A DNA stretch of 20,118 nucleotides from Candidatus Altimarinota bacterium (GTDB lineage Bacteria; Patescibacteriota; Gracilibacteria; UBA1369; LOWO2-01-FULL-3). Positions 7,639 to 14,831 of the stretch are shown piece by piece (the first letter of the stretch is position 1; the number at the start of each line of letters is the position of its first letter). Location of the stretch: assembly GCA_023231115.1 (NCBI GenBank), contig JALNWA010000016.1, positions 1 through 20,118 on the forward strand. Direction: 5' to 3'. Below the pieces are notes generated by a model that was not told the origin of the DNA, did not search any database, and worked only from the letters and a program-made list of their open reading frames with translations. The translations under genes and the position numbers were made by a program.

Positions 7639-7977
7639 ATGAAAATATTTTTTGCAGAACATTTCAAAAACCAACTTAGAAAATTGAAGAAAAAATATCC
7701 AAAAGTGAAAAATGACATTTTGGAAAAACTGGAAAATATAAATTTAAAAACAGAAATTTATATCGGGCGTTCAATATATAAATTGAGAATAAAAAGCAGC
7801 GATCAAAAAAAAGGAAAATCTGGAGGATTTAGATCCTATGTTTACCTATATTTGAAAAAAGATTTGCTGGTTCCTTTGTGCATCTATGCAAAATCAGAAA
7901 CAGGAAGCATCAGCGAAAACGAGCTAAAATATCATTTTGATAATATCTCCGTGGAAATGTTGAAAACGCACTCCTAA
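7639..7977 (+). CDS. RelE-family toxin (HigB2-like)
   Basis: The 112-residue product has a RelE/ParE-superfamily layout: an N-terminal strand (MKIFFAEHF), a basic helix (KNQLRKLKKKYPKVKNDILE), then the strands YKLRI, GKSGGFRSYVYLYL and PLCIYAKSE. The GKSGGFR followed by an IYAK motif is typical of the RelE branch that includes HigB2, ribosome-dependent mRNA endonucleases. The many Lys and Arg residues suit RNA binding. It lies directly downstream of the small putative antitoxin, 10 nt apart. Its TAA stop (7975-7977) overlaps the TAG stop of the convergent DHH gene (7974-7976). Catalytic activity is not shown by sequence alone. Confidence 0.78.
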   Translation: MKIFFAEHFKNQLRKLKKKYPKVKNDILEKLENINLKTEIYIGRSIYKLRIKSSDQKKGKSGGFRSYVYLYLKKDLLVPLCIYAKSETGSISENELKYHFDNISVEMLKTHS

Positions 7978-8987
7978 AACTTCACCTCTTCCCCGTGCGC
8001 ATCATCCCCTCCGCCGCTGACAACTTTCCATGAAAAAACGGGCTGAAGTTTTCCGGAAATTCCAAAACCGCTCGCTTTCGGATGTCCTCCTCCGCCCCAT
8101 TGTCCTGCCACTTCTGACAAATTTACATCATTGCGTTGTGTGCGAAGAGATCCTTTCACAATGCCCTTTTCATCTTCACTCAACAAAATACAATATTTGG
8201 AATTTGGCACGGAATTTAAATAATCAATAACTCCGCCGGTATCATGAGAAGTCGCGCCGGAAGCGATATAGTCGCTTGTACTAGCCGCAGAAATCGTCAC
8301 GCCTTCATCGTTAACATAAGTCCTTTCTAAAATTTTTCCCCAAAGTCGAAGTTTATTTACAGGCGTTGTGTGAAAAAGTTCTTTCGAAATTTTTTGCATA
8401 TTTGCGCCCCTCAAAACTAATTCCCCACAAATTTTAAAAACCTCTGCAGTCGCATTGCTATGCATCATTCCGCCGGTATCAAAATAAATTCCATGAAGCA
8501 AAGCGTTGGCGACATCGATAGTTATTTTCCAGTCGCAAAATTTGAAAAATTTATACATAATCACGCAAGTGGCGGCGGCATGCGGATCAACGGGATTTAT
8601 TTTTCCGAAAAGATTGTTTGATTCATGATGATCAAAATTTATAAATGGCTTTTCGCCGGTCAAAATCTCGGGTTTTGTTTCGTGAAATTTTACAAGTTTT
8701 ATGTCTCCACAATCAACACTTACAATCACATCGAAATCTTCATAATTAAAATCCTGCACATAAGTGTCGGCGTTTTTCAAAAAAATACTGTTTTCCGGAA
8801 CGGGATCTACACACGCACTCACAACGGTTTTTCCCGCATTCTCAAGCCCCATTCTGAGTGCCAAATTACTTCCGACCGCATCTCCGTCGGGACTTCTGTG
8901 AGATATAATGCAAATTTTTTGGGCATTTTCAAAAACTCTTTTTGCCTTATTAAATTCCAGCTGTAATTGTTCAGAAATTTGCTCCAT
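7974..8987 (-). CDS. DHH-family phosphoesterase (NrnA-like)
   Basis: Predicted Mn-dependent phosphoesterase that degrades short oligoribonucleotides (nanoRNA) and possibly 3'-phosphoadenosine phosphate. From the ATG at 8987 the protein has 337 residues. Metal-binding motifs are intact: SHRSPDGDAVGS (D34, D36), VDCGD (92-95), FDHHES (DHH 119-121) and the Asp of YFDTGG (D170). The C-terminal DHHA1 substrate domain is shown by GGGGHPKASGF (298-308). Two TTG codons lie in frame upstream (8991-8993 and 8988-8990), but the ATG fits the family better. The last 25 residues beyond GISGKL contain a GGGDD stretch encoded by relatively GC-rich DNA. It is divergent from queG and convergent with the toxin gene. 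cdaA-type or pap context is absent, so the exact substrate is open. Confidence 0.87.
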   Translation of the reverse strand: MEQISEQLQLEFNKAKRVFENAQKICIISHRSPDGDAVGSNLALRMGLENAGKTVVSACVDPVPENSIFLKNADTYVQDFNYEDFDVIVSVDCGDIKLVKFHETKPEILTGEKPFINFDHHESNNLFGKINPVDPHAAATCVIMYKFFKFCDWKITIDVANALLHGIYFDTGGMMHSNATAEVFKICGELVLRGANMQKISKELFHTTPVNKLRLWGKILERTYVNDEGVTISAASTSDYIASGATSHDTGGVIDYLNSVPNSKYCILLSEDEKGIVKGSLRTQRNDVNLSEVAGQWGGGGHPKASGFGISGKLQPVFSWKVVSGGGDDAHGEEVKF

Positions 8988-9005
8988 CAACAAATTTATT
9001 ATTCT

Positions 9006-9030
9006 AAAGGAGTAAATGTTAGCACTTTAA
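9006..9030 (+). other. Strong Shine-Dalgarno followed by a 4-codon open frame
   Basis: AAAGGAG (9006-9012) lies 3 nt before ATG-TTA-GCA-CTT-TAA (9016-9030), encoding MLAL. It is the best Shine-Dalgarno match I see in a window where most genes lack one, and it lies 53 nt ahead of queG. It could be a leader peptide or translational coupling site, or simply chance. Confidence 0.18.
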
Positions 9031-9082
9031 AAATTAACAGTGAAGAAGATAAGGTGAAAAATTCATTGCAAAAAGGATACCA

Positions 9083-10213
9083 ATGTTGGAGCATATCACT
9101 ATGAAAGAAAAAAACGTCGCAAACAAGGCAACGCGAGAAATGGACGAAATAAAAATTTTTGCACAATCGATAGGTTTTGATTTGGTTGGATTTTCTCCCG
9201 CCAAGATAGACAAGAAATCCTTTGATGTGTACAAAAAATGGCTGGGGAAAGGCCTAAACGCAGGAATGGAATATATGGAAAAATCCGCGCAAAGAAAAAA
9301 TCTTTCAAAAATTTTACCAAACGCAAAAACCGTAATTTCACTCGCAGTAAATTATTTTCATCCACAAGAAAATAAAAAAACAAAAAAAGACGAAGCAATA
9401 ATCGCGCGTTATGCATATGGCCGAGACTACCACAAAATAATTTTAAAAAAACTAAAACAATTCGAAAATTTTCTTAAACAAAAATTCCCAAATGATTTTT
9501 TCAAATCCTATGTCGACACTGGTCCGATTTTGGAAAGAGCCTATGCCGAAACTTCAGGCATCGGCCAGCTTGGGAAAAATGGATGCATCATAACAAAATC
9601 ATTTGGTTCGTGGATTTTTTTATCAGAAATTATTACAACTGTGGATCTGTGTCGCAAGGAAGAAAATATTGACGAGAAAGGGAGAAGGAGATGTTCACGA
9701 AAAATAGCTTGTCTTGCTTTTGAGCCGATCACGCATCGGCTCAAATTGGACAAGTCGTACATGTTAGACTTGTCCAATGGCAAGACCTATTTTGATGGGA
9801 CATCTCCTTCCCCTTTCCAGCAAAATTCCCCATGCGGCACATGCACAAGGTGTATAAAAGCTTGCCCGACAGGAGCTATCATAAGTCCCGGAATTATTGA
9901 TTCTAGAAAGTGCATTGCATATCAGACCATCGAGAATAGAGGTCGCATTCCAGCAAAAATACAATATGCCATAAAAAAGACAAAACGAATTTTTGGCTGT
10001 GATATCTGTCAGGAAGTCTGCCCGCACAATTTAGGAAAACAAAAAATTACAACCCACCCCGAATTTTTACAAAAAATTGCAGGCGACAAAATTTCACTCA
10101 AAAAAATTCTCTCAATAAAATCCGATGAAGAATTTCTAAAAATCTACGCCGGCTCTCCGCTAATGCGAGCCAAATTAAAAAAACTAAAATCCACCGCAAA
10201 AATTCTAAATTAA
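9083..10213 (+). CDS. queG: Epoxyqueuosine reductase QueG with an in-frame insertion
   Basis: QueG reduces epoxyqueuosine to queuosine at position 34 of GUN-anticodon tRNAs, using cobalamin and two 4Fe-4S clusters. The 376-residue product has the family N-terminal part (IGFDLVGFSPAK; RYAYGRDYHK at 109-118; catalytic D145 in VDTGPILER) and the ferredoxin-like part with C251, C254, C257, C261 and C277, C306, C309, C313. Between SEII (184) and C251 there are 66 residues where E. coli QueG has 14. Residues 198-245 are encoded by the nested palindrome at 9676-9817, and the frame stays open through it. The C-terminus is short and lacks the HEAT-like tail of the E. coli enzyme. AAGGA at 9073-9077, 5 nt before the ATG, supports the start at 9083. 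Activity despite the insertion is likely, because the frame is kept, but unproven. Confidence 0.92.
   Translation: MLEHITMKEKNVANKATREMDEIKIFAQSIGFDLVGFSPAKIDKKSFDVYKKWLGKGLNAGMEYMEKSAQRKNLSKILPNAKTVISLAVNYFHPQENKKTKKDEAIIARYAYGRDYHKIILKKLKQFENFLKQKFPNDFFKSYVDTGPILERAYAETSGIGQLGKNGCIITKSFGSWIFLSEIITTVDLCRKEENIDEKGRRRCSRKIACLAFEPITHRLKLDKSYMLDLSNGKTYFDGTSPSPFQQNSPCGTCTRCIKACPTGAIISPGIIDSRKCIAYQTIENRGRIPAKIQYAIKKTKRIFGCDICQEVCPHNLGKQKITTHPEFLQKIAGDKISLKKILSIKSDEEFLKIYAGSPLMRAKLKKLKSTAKILN
9676..9817 (+). repeat. 142-nt nested palindromic element inside queG
   Basis: An outer stem pairs 9676-9694 with 9800-9817 (18 bp, one bulged A at 9683; core AAGGAGATGT/ACATCTCCTT). After a 6x6 internal loop, 9701-9707 pairs with 9787-9793 (AAAATAG/CTATTTT) and 9711-9717 with 9780-9786 (GTCTTGC/GCAAGAC), with a 3-nt bulge. 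Inside are two perfect 11-bp hairpins: 9719-9729 with 9735-9745 (TTTGAGCCGAT, loop CACGC) and 9746-9756 with 9767-9777 (TTGGACAAGTC, 10-nt loop). This gives 54 pairs in a three-way junction. Its limits match the excess residues in QueG, so it is an insertion. I see no flanking target duplication; 142 is not a multiple of 3, so flanking bases must have adjusted the frame. No second copy is visible in the window. Confidence 0.9.
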
Positions 10214-10223
10214 AAAGTGGCAC

Positions 10224-10252
10224 TTGCAATAATCTGCAATTTGTGTTTAAAT
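10224..10252 (+). promoter_or_regulatory. Candidate promoter of the 455-residue protein gene
   Basis: TTGCAA (10224-10229, 4/6) and TTAAAT (10247-10252, 4/6) are separated by exactly 17 nt. The -10 box overlaps the upstream ATG at 10251, so a transcript from here would begin near 10259 and translation would have to use the in-frame ATG at 10275. Confidence 0.42.
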
Positions 10253-10274
10253 GTATCTCCTAAAACAATTATCA

Positions 10275-11642
10275 ATGGCGGAAGCACAGGACACAACAGC
10301 AAGGCCAAACATCCCCGAAGATCTAGCCGACGACGCTAGCCCTATGCCAACGCCGGAAATAGCCGACAGCTATTCAGGATATAAGGCAAACCCAGACGTG
10401 ACAGCGCGGATATTGGGAGAAACAGAAACTTCCATAAGAGACTTTTTAATAAATTTCACAGAGCCGGTTTTAACAGGTGCCCAACGTTCGTCGAGAGTTT
10501 TAAGAGTTACGCAAGGCTCAAATACAGGAATGGTTTTAGTCTCAAGATCCGACGGCGACGAAAAAACATTATCTTTGATGGATATCGCAAGCGCCGGACG
10601 ACGTATAGATCACATCACAGACGAAACATATCCGGAAGAAATAAAAAAACTGGAACAAATTGAAGAAAAACTGCAAAAAATGACAACACGCATCTATGAC
10701 GAACGTGCTTGGAAAGCGATAAAATCAACAGGAGAACTCGAACTCTTTCAAGCGGAAATTGTAGAAATGGTGAACAAATTAAGGTTTGTAAGAGTCAAAG
10801 AAAAACTGGAAATATTAGACAGGCTTAATCGGTGCGTCACTTTTCAGGATTCCCAAGGAAGATACAATCCGCCGACAAGATTGGCAATTTGGACTTCAAC
10901 GTATCGATTTATACAAAGCCGTAAAATAAATATAGAAAGGATTTCTGGACATCTTGCGAAAGACAGAGTTAGCGTGACTGCAAAAATGCAGGAAGAAGCA
11001 AAAAGATTAAATTGGTTTTATTCAGTGGTAACAGAAAAAGCAGGCGAACTGAAAATTTTAGACGTAAATGAGCCGTTGGACGATGTATTGACAATTAAAA
11101 TCGCAACAAATTTAAGAGCGCTTATCTCATCATGTGAAGGGTTCAAATTTGAGCCGTATATTTCTTTTGCAAAAAAAATAATTGCGGAGACAAGAGCAAT
11201 AATTGAAATATTAAATTCTCCAAATCACAACGAAAAGGAGCAAAGAGAAAAAGCAAAACAGTCATTCGTGAAAATTTATTCGATGGCAAAATTATTAAAC
11301 ATTGAAGATGAATTAATCGCCGCCAGAACCGATACATTTGATTCAGGGAAAAAACCGGAAAAAATTTTTACATTGGGCTTATTGCGTAGATTAGTAGACA
11401 TAAAGGAACGCTTCTCCCAAAAAAGATTGGACGAAAGCGTAGAGGTAAAAGATTTAAATCCTATTTACGGAGAAATCTTTAAATTTTTAAATACTATTAT
11501 CTCAAACCTACGCCAAGATCTTGGAAAATGCAGGAACGAAGAAGACAGAGTTTTTGCATTAAAAAAAGTTGAAAAAACGTTGAAAGATTTCTCTGTCGCA
11601 AAACTTCTTCAGTCTCAGGAACTTGAAGAAAAAGTGGCATAA
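10275..11642 (+). CDS. Unknown helical protein, 455 residues
   Basis: I do not recognise this protein. From the ATG at 10275 it begins MAEAQDTTARPNIPEDLADD; an in-frame ATG at 10251 would add 8 residues but lies inside the probable -10 box. The first 60 or so residues are rich in Asp, Pro and Ala and probably disordered. The rest is almost wholly alpha-helical and charged, with coiled-coil-like stretches (EEIKKLEQIEEKLQKMTTRI; VKEKLEILDRLNRC; NEKEQREKAKQSFVKIYSMA). There is no signal peptide, membrane segment or Cys motif. It stands alone: 61 nt after queG, with its TAA stop directly abutting the stop of the convergent oxidoreductase gene. A cytoplasmic scaffold or lineage-specific structural role is possible but not supported by any motif. 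Confidence 0.75.
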   Translation: MAEAQDTTARPNIPEDLADDASPMPTPEIADSYSGYKANPDVTARILGETETSIRDFLINFTEPVLTGAQRSSRVLRVTQGSNTGMVLVSRSDGDEKTLSLMDIASAGRRIDHITDETYPEEIKKLEQIEEKLQKMTTRIYDERAWKAIKSTGELELFQAEIVEMVNKLRFVRVKEKLEILDRLNRCVTFQDSQGRYNPPTRLAIWTSTYRFIQSRKINIERISGHLAKDRVSVTAKMQEEAKRLNWFYSVVTEKAGELKILDVNEPLDDVLTIKIATNLRALISSCEGFKFEPYISFAKKIIAETRAIIEILNSPNHNEKEQREKAKQSFVKIYSMAKLLNIEDELIAARTDTFDSGKKPEKIFTLGLLRRLVDIKERFSQKRLDESVEVKDLNPIYGEIFKFLNTIISNLRQDLGKCRNEEDRVFALKKVEKTLKDFSVAKLLQSQELEEKVA

Positions 11643-12503
11643 TTACAAAAACGAACTAACGCTGTGTTTTTTCACTTCCTCAACCAAAACAGTTTTCGTA
11701 TTTTTTCTGTTTGGAATCATTTTTAAGAAATTTTCACGTGAAGAATCTTTGTAGAAAATTCCCAAATAAATATCTTTTTCCATGTCCTCTGCAAGCTTTC
11801 GCGCAGCCCAAATATCACTTGAATCATAATCTTTCAAATCCTCAATTTTTTTAATTCTTTCCTTGTACCAAGCCTCCGGAGTCGCTTTGTTATAAGTCGG
11901 ACAAGTTTGTAAAATTTCAACAAATGCAAACCCGTCGTGTTTTACAGCTTCTTTGAAAACTGCAGTCATATGCGCAATATCGCCCGAAAAAGTTCTCGCG
12001 ACAAATGAAGGATTTAAACTCAAAACAAATTGTAAAGAATTTATCGGCTCCAAATAAACTCCGTCCGGAGTGGCGTTCATCTTTGCACCTTTTGGTGTAA
12101 GCGCCGAAGCCTGACCCGTTGTTAAGCCATAATTTTCATTATTATGAAGCATGAAAAACATCGGATAATTATTTCTGATAGCATGAATCAAATGTCCGGG
12201 CCCCTCGCTAAAAGTCGCACCGTCTCCGGAAGAAGCAACGACTTTCATTTTTGGATTTGCAATGGCCGCGCCGGCCGCAAGCGAAATAGCCCGCCCGTGC
12301 AAACCATGAACTGTATGCGCCTCAATTTTATCCGCCCCGTTTCCGCTACATCCGACATCAAAAACAAAAACCGTATTATTTGGATTGAATCCCTCGGAGG
12401 TAAGAGCGTTTTTCATCGCAATTTGAATAGCGAAATTTCCGCATCCAGGACACCATGTCGGAGCATTTTTTATACCAAAATTTTTCGCAAAATTATATGC
12501 CAT
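11643..12503 (-). CDS. 2-oxoacid:ferredoxin oxidoreductase, beta subunit
   Basis: This is the thiamine-diphosphate subunit of a CoA-dependent oxidoreductase that decarboxylates a 2-oxoacid (pyruvate, 2-oxoglutarate or similar) and passes electrons to ferredoxin. The 286-residue product has C18 and C21 in CPGCG, C52 in DVGCSG and C201 in QTCPTYN as probable ligands of one 4Fe-4S cluster. The ThDP/Mg site is GDGATFSEG (93-101) with NNENYGLTTGQ (121-131). The pattern is closest to the KorB/PorB two-subunit type. Its ATG lies inside the 3' end of the alpha gene (11-nt overlap), which implies translational coupling. Substrate cannot be told from sequence by eye. Confidence 0.92.
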   Translation of the reverse strand: MAYNFAKNFGIKNAPTWCPGCGNFAIQIAMKNALTSEGFNPNNTVFVFDVGCSGNGADKIEAHTVHGLHGRAISLAAGAAIANPKMKVVASSGDGATFSEGPGHLIHAIRNNYPMFFMLHNNENYGLTTGQASALTPKGAKMNATPDGVYLEPINSLQFVLSLNPSFVARTFSGDIAHMTAVFKEAVKHDGFAFVEILQTCPTYNKATPEAWYKERIKKIEDLKDYDSSDIWAARKLAEDMEKDIYLGIFYKDSSRENFLKMIPNRKNTKTVLVEEVKKHSVSSFL

Positions 12504-14199
12504 TTTTATCTATAAATTTAATAATATCTTCGATAAAGAAAGCGCGTCCATCAAATTTTAACAATCTGTTTTTAAACTTAACTCCAGTTTGTGACTCAAC
12601 AATATTTCCGAATTGTCCCAAATAATTTCCCTCAATCAAATTCACATTTTTATTGTTTTTGAAAAAATCTTTTACAGCATTTTCTTGAAGTGGCCACACA
12701 AAACTATAATGTAAATAATTTACCTTCACGCCTTTTTCCGCATAGGTCTCAATAACATCTCTCATCGCATTTTTTGAGCTTCCCCATCCGACAAAAGAAA
12801 TATCGGCATTTTTTTCAACTCCAAAAATTTCCGGAGCAGGTAAATTTTCTTTTATTGCGACCATTTTTTTCATTCGTTTTTCATAAATCAAATGGATTTC
12901 TTCCGCTTTTTCCGTGTCATCGCCATTTTCAAAATGCTCGTCTCCATTCGCAAAATAATATTCGTTTCCGTCTCCGGGGATCCATCTTGGAGAAATGCCG
13001 CTATCAGTTAATTTATACCTATCTCCTCTTTTTGGTTCTTCATGATTTTTCCCTTCGGTAAGCCCTCTTTCAATTTTAATTTCTCTGTCGAAAAATTTTC
13101 GATCAACCGAAATTTTGCTTTCCAAAATTGTTTTTTCAGAAAGTAAAATCACAGGAGTTTGATATTTTTCAGTGAAATTAAATGCCTCGCCGACAAGTTC
13201 AAAAGAATCTTCAATATCGCTAAGCCCGATTACAACTCTTGGAAATTCTCCATGCGATGAATGTATCGCCAAATCAAGATCTCCCTGCGCTGTCCAAGTT
13301 GGAAGACCTGTGCCGGGACCGGGTCTTTGCCCTATCAAAATCACCAATGGATTTTCCATAATTCCCGCAAGTGAAACTGTTTCGGTCATCAAATCGTATC
13401 CTCCGCCGGAAGTTGCAACCAAAGCGCGCGTTCCCATATACATCGATCCAAGCGCCATTTGCGACGCAGTAATTTCATCTTCCGCCTGTTTTACAATCAT
13501 ATCTGTTTTTCCGTTTATTTCAGCCAAATACGTCAATATCCCGCTCGAAGGACTCATAGGATATCCATAATATGCGCGCACTCCGCACGCCACAGCGCCA
13601 AGTGCTACCGCGCGACTTCCATCAATCAAAACATTATCCGTTTTTTTCGCTTCAAAATTCCAAATTCCTTGAGCAGTTTCTACGCCTTCATATCCCCTTT
13701 TTACGCATTCGATATTTGCATCCAAAATTTCTTTTGTGACTTTTTTAAATCTCGTTTTTACTTCCTTTTCGATTTTTTCAAAATCAAAACCCAAAACTTT
13801 CCAAACCATTCCAGTAAGAACCATATTTTGCATAATAGCTGTTCCACCGCTAGCAAGAGCCACTTCTTTAGTGTTCATTCTTGCGATGTTTATTCCGTCT
13901 TTCGCAAAATCTTCGCCTCCATGAATCAAAACTCCGCCTTTGGAGAGCGTTTCCAAATACGCATTCATACTGATTTTATCTATCGCAACCAAAACGTCCG
14001 CCCCTTCTGAAAGTGAGAAAATTGGCTTATCGCTGACGTTTATCGTAAAGCAGGAATGTCCACCCTTTATCAAAGAAGGATACTCTCTATCAGTCACAAT
14101 ATTGTATCCGAGGTAGTTTATCGCCGATGAAATTATTTCACCGACACTTAGCAGTCCGGATCCGCTTTGCCCCGCTATTTTTATGCGAACTCTATCCAT
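12493..14199 (-). CDS. 2-oxoacid:ferredoxin oxidoreductase, fused gamma-alpha subunit
   Basis: The partner of the beta subunit downstream. The 568-residue product joins an N-terminal gamma domain (about 1-180; GQSGSGLLSVGEIISSA near residue 10, YPSLIKGGHSC near 41) to an alpha domain (about 195-568; GYPMSPSSGILTYLAE, ASQMALGSMYMGTRALVATS, GQRPGPGTGLPTWTAQGDL). This gamma-alpha fusion is typical of KorA-type two-subunit enzymes. No ferredoxin-like delta subunit or CxxCxxC module is present in the gene or next to it, so a separate ferredoxin must receive the electrons. It starts 33 nt after the adenosyltransferase stop and overlaps the beta gene by 11 nt: one operon is likely. No Shine-Dalgarno is visible before its ATG. 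Confidence 0.92.
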   Translation of the reverse strand: MDRVRIKIAGQSGSGLLSVGEIISSAINYLGYNIVTDREYPSLIKGGHSCFTINVSDKPIFSLSEGADVLVAIDKISMNAYLETLSKGGVLIHGGEDFAKDGINIARMNTKEVALASGGTAIMQNMVLTGMVWKVLGFDFEKIEKEVKTRFKKVTKEILDANIECVKRGYEGVETAQGIWNFEAKKTDNVLIDGSRAVALGAVACGVRAYYGYPMSPSSGILTYLAEINGKTDMIVKQAEDEITASQMALGSMYMGTRALVATSGGGYDLMTETVSLAGIMENPLVILIGQRPGPGTGLPTWTAQGDLDLAIHSSHGEFPRVVIGLSDIEDSFELVGEAFNFTEKYQTPVILLSEKTILESKISVDRKFFDREIKIERGLTEGKNHEEPKRGDRYKLTDSGISPRWIPGDGNEYYFANGDEHFENGDDTEKAEEIHLIYEKRMKKMVAIKENLPAPEIFGVEKNADISFVGWGSSKNAMRDVIETYAEKGVKVNYLHYSFVWPLQENAVKDFFKNNKNVNLIEGNYLGQFGNIVESQTGVKFKNRLLKFDGRAFFIEDIIKFIDKNGI

Positions 14200-14232
14200 T
14201 TGTTTTACATACTTTTTAAGACCAGAATCCTA

Positions 14233-14760
14233 TCATTTTTTATGTAAAATAGCCATCAAAAATAACAAATCTGACAATCTATTTAAATACTTCAAAATAT
14301 TTTCTGCATTTTTCTTAAATTCATGCTCCAGAACAATCGAATCGAGAACCGCCACAAAAGCTCTTTCTGCTCTTCTGCAAACGCTTCTCGCCACATGTAA
14401 ACGCGCGGAAATTTCACTTTCGCCGATTTTTACAAATTTATTCAAATTACCAGTTATTTTTTCAAAATTCTCAATATTTTTTTCCAAATAAAAAACATCA
14501 TTCTCGAAAATAGGTTTTTTGTCCAAGACAGGGGCGAATTTATTCCCGACAACAGACATTATTATGTAAAGATCATCCTGCACTCTTTCCAAAATCTCAA
14601 ACATTTCAGTGGAAAGGTCGGCACACTTCGCAAGCCCCAAAAACGAATTTAATTCATCCAAATCTCCCAAAACTCCCACAAAAATATCGGATTTTTTCAC
14701 TCTTTTTCCGCCAAACAACGAAGTTTCTCCACTGTCTCCTGTTTTTGTAGATATTTTCAT
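14233..14760 (-). CDS. PduO-type ATP:cob(I)alamin adenosyltransferase
   Basis: The enzyme transfers the adenosyl group of ATP to cob(I)alamin to make adenosylcobalamin. The 175-residue product has the family's N-terminal ATP-binding motif TKTGDSGETSLFGGKRVKK (5-23), GDLDELNSFLG (32-42), the helix motif ARSVCRRAERA in the C-terminal third, and YLNRLSDLLF near the end. Length is typical of the soluble PduO/MMAB family. It is the first gene of a probable operon with the 2-oxoacid oxidoreductase. No adenosylcobalamin-dependent enzyme is in the window; QueG uses cobalamin but not the adenosyl form in its reaction. Promoter hexamers and a direct repeat lie upstream. Confidence 0.9.
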   Translation of the reverse strand: MKISTKTGDSGETSLFGGKRVKKSDIFVGVLGDLDELNSFLGLAKCADLSTEMFEILERVQDDLYIIMSVVGNKFAPVLDKKPIFENDVFYLEKNIENFEKITGNLNKFVKIGESEISARLHVARSVCRRAERAFVAVLDSIVLEHEFKKNAENILKYLNRLSDLLFLMAILHKK

Positions 14761-14776
14761 AAATATTTGCTGGCAA

Positions 14777-14805
14777 TTTATACAATCAGATTATACAATA
14801 AACAA
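14777..14805 (-). promoter_or_regulatory. Promoter of the adenosyltransferase operon
   Basis: On the minus strand TTGTTT (14800-14805) and TATAAA (14777-14782) are separated by exactly 17 nt. The -10 box ends 16 nt before the ATG at 14760, so the leader would be about 9 nt. The site overlaps both copies of a 9-bp direct repeat. Confidence 0.5.
14778..14799. repeat. Direct repeat in the divergent promoter region
   Basis: TTATACAAT occurs at 14778-14786 and again at 14791-14799, identical over 9 bp with a 13-bp period. It fills the middle of the 71-bp gap between the divergent adenosyltransferase and DUF5665-like genes, and covers the predicted -10 box of the former. It could bind a regulator of both operons, or the two copies may be -10 boxes used in opposite directions (TACAAT on plus, TATAAA/TATAAT on minus). 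Confidence 0.4.
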
Positions 14806-14831
14806 GTATTTAAAAGCACACAAAACAAAAT

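Noticed and set aside
9676..9817. Possible group I or II intron or a tRNA in queG
   Set aside because: No catalytic core, no domain V-like hairpin, no T-loop, and the frame is open through the whole element, which points to a translated insertion.
13459..14010. Open frame of 183 codons on the plus strand
   Set aside because: Antisense to the gamma-alpha oxidoreductase gene, Phe/Ser-rich, without any domain or start signal.
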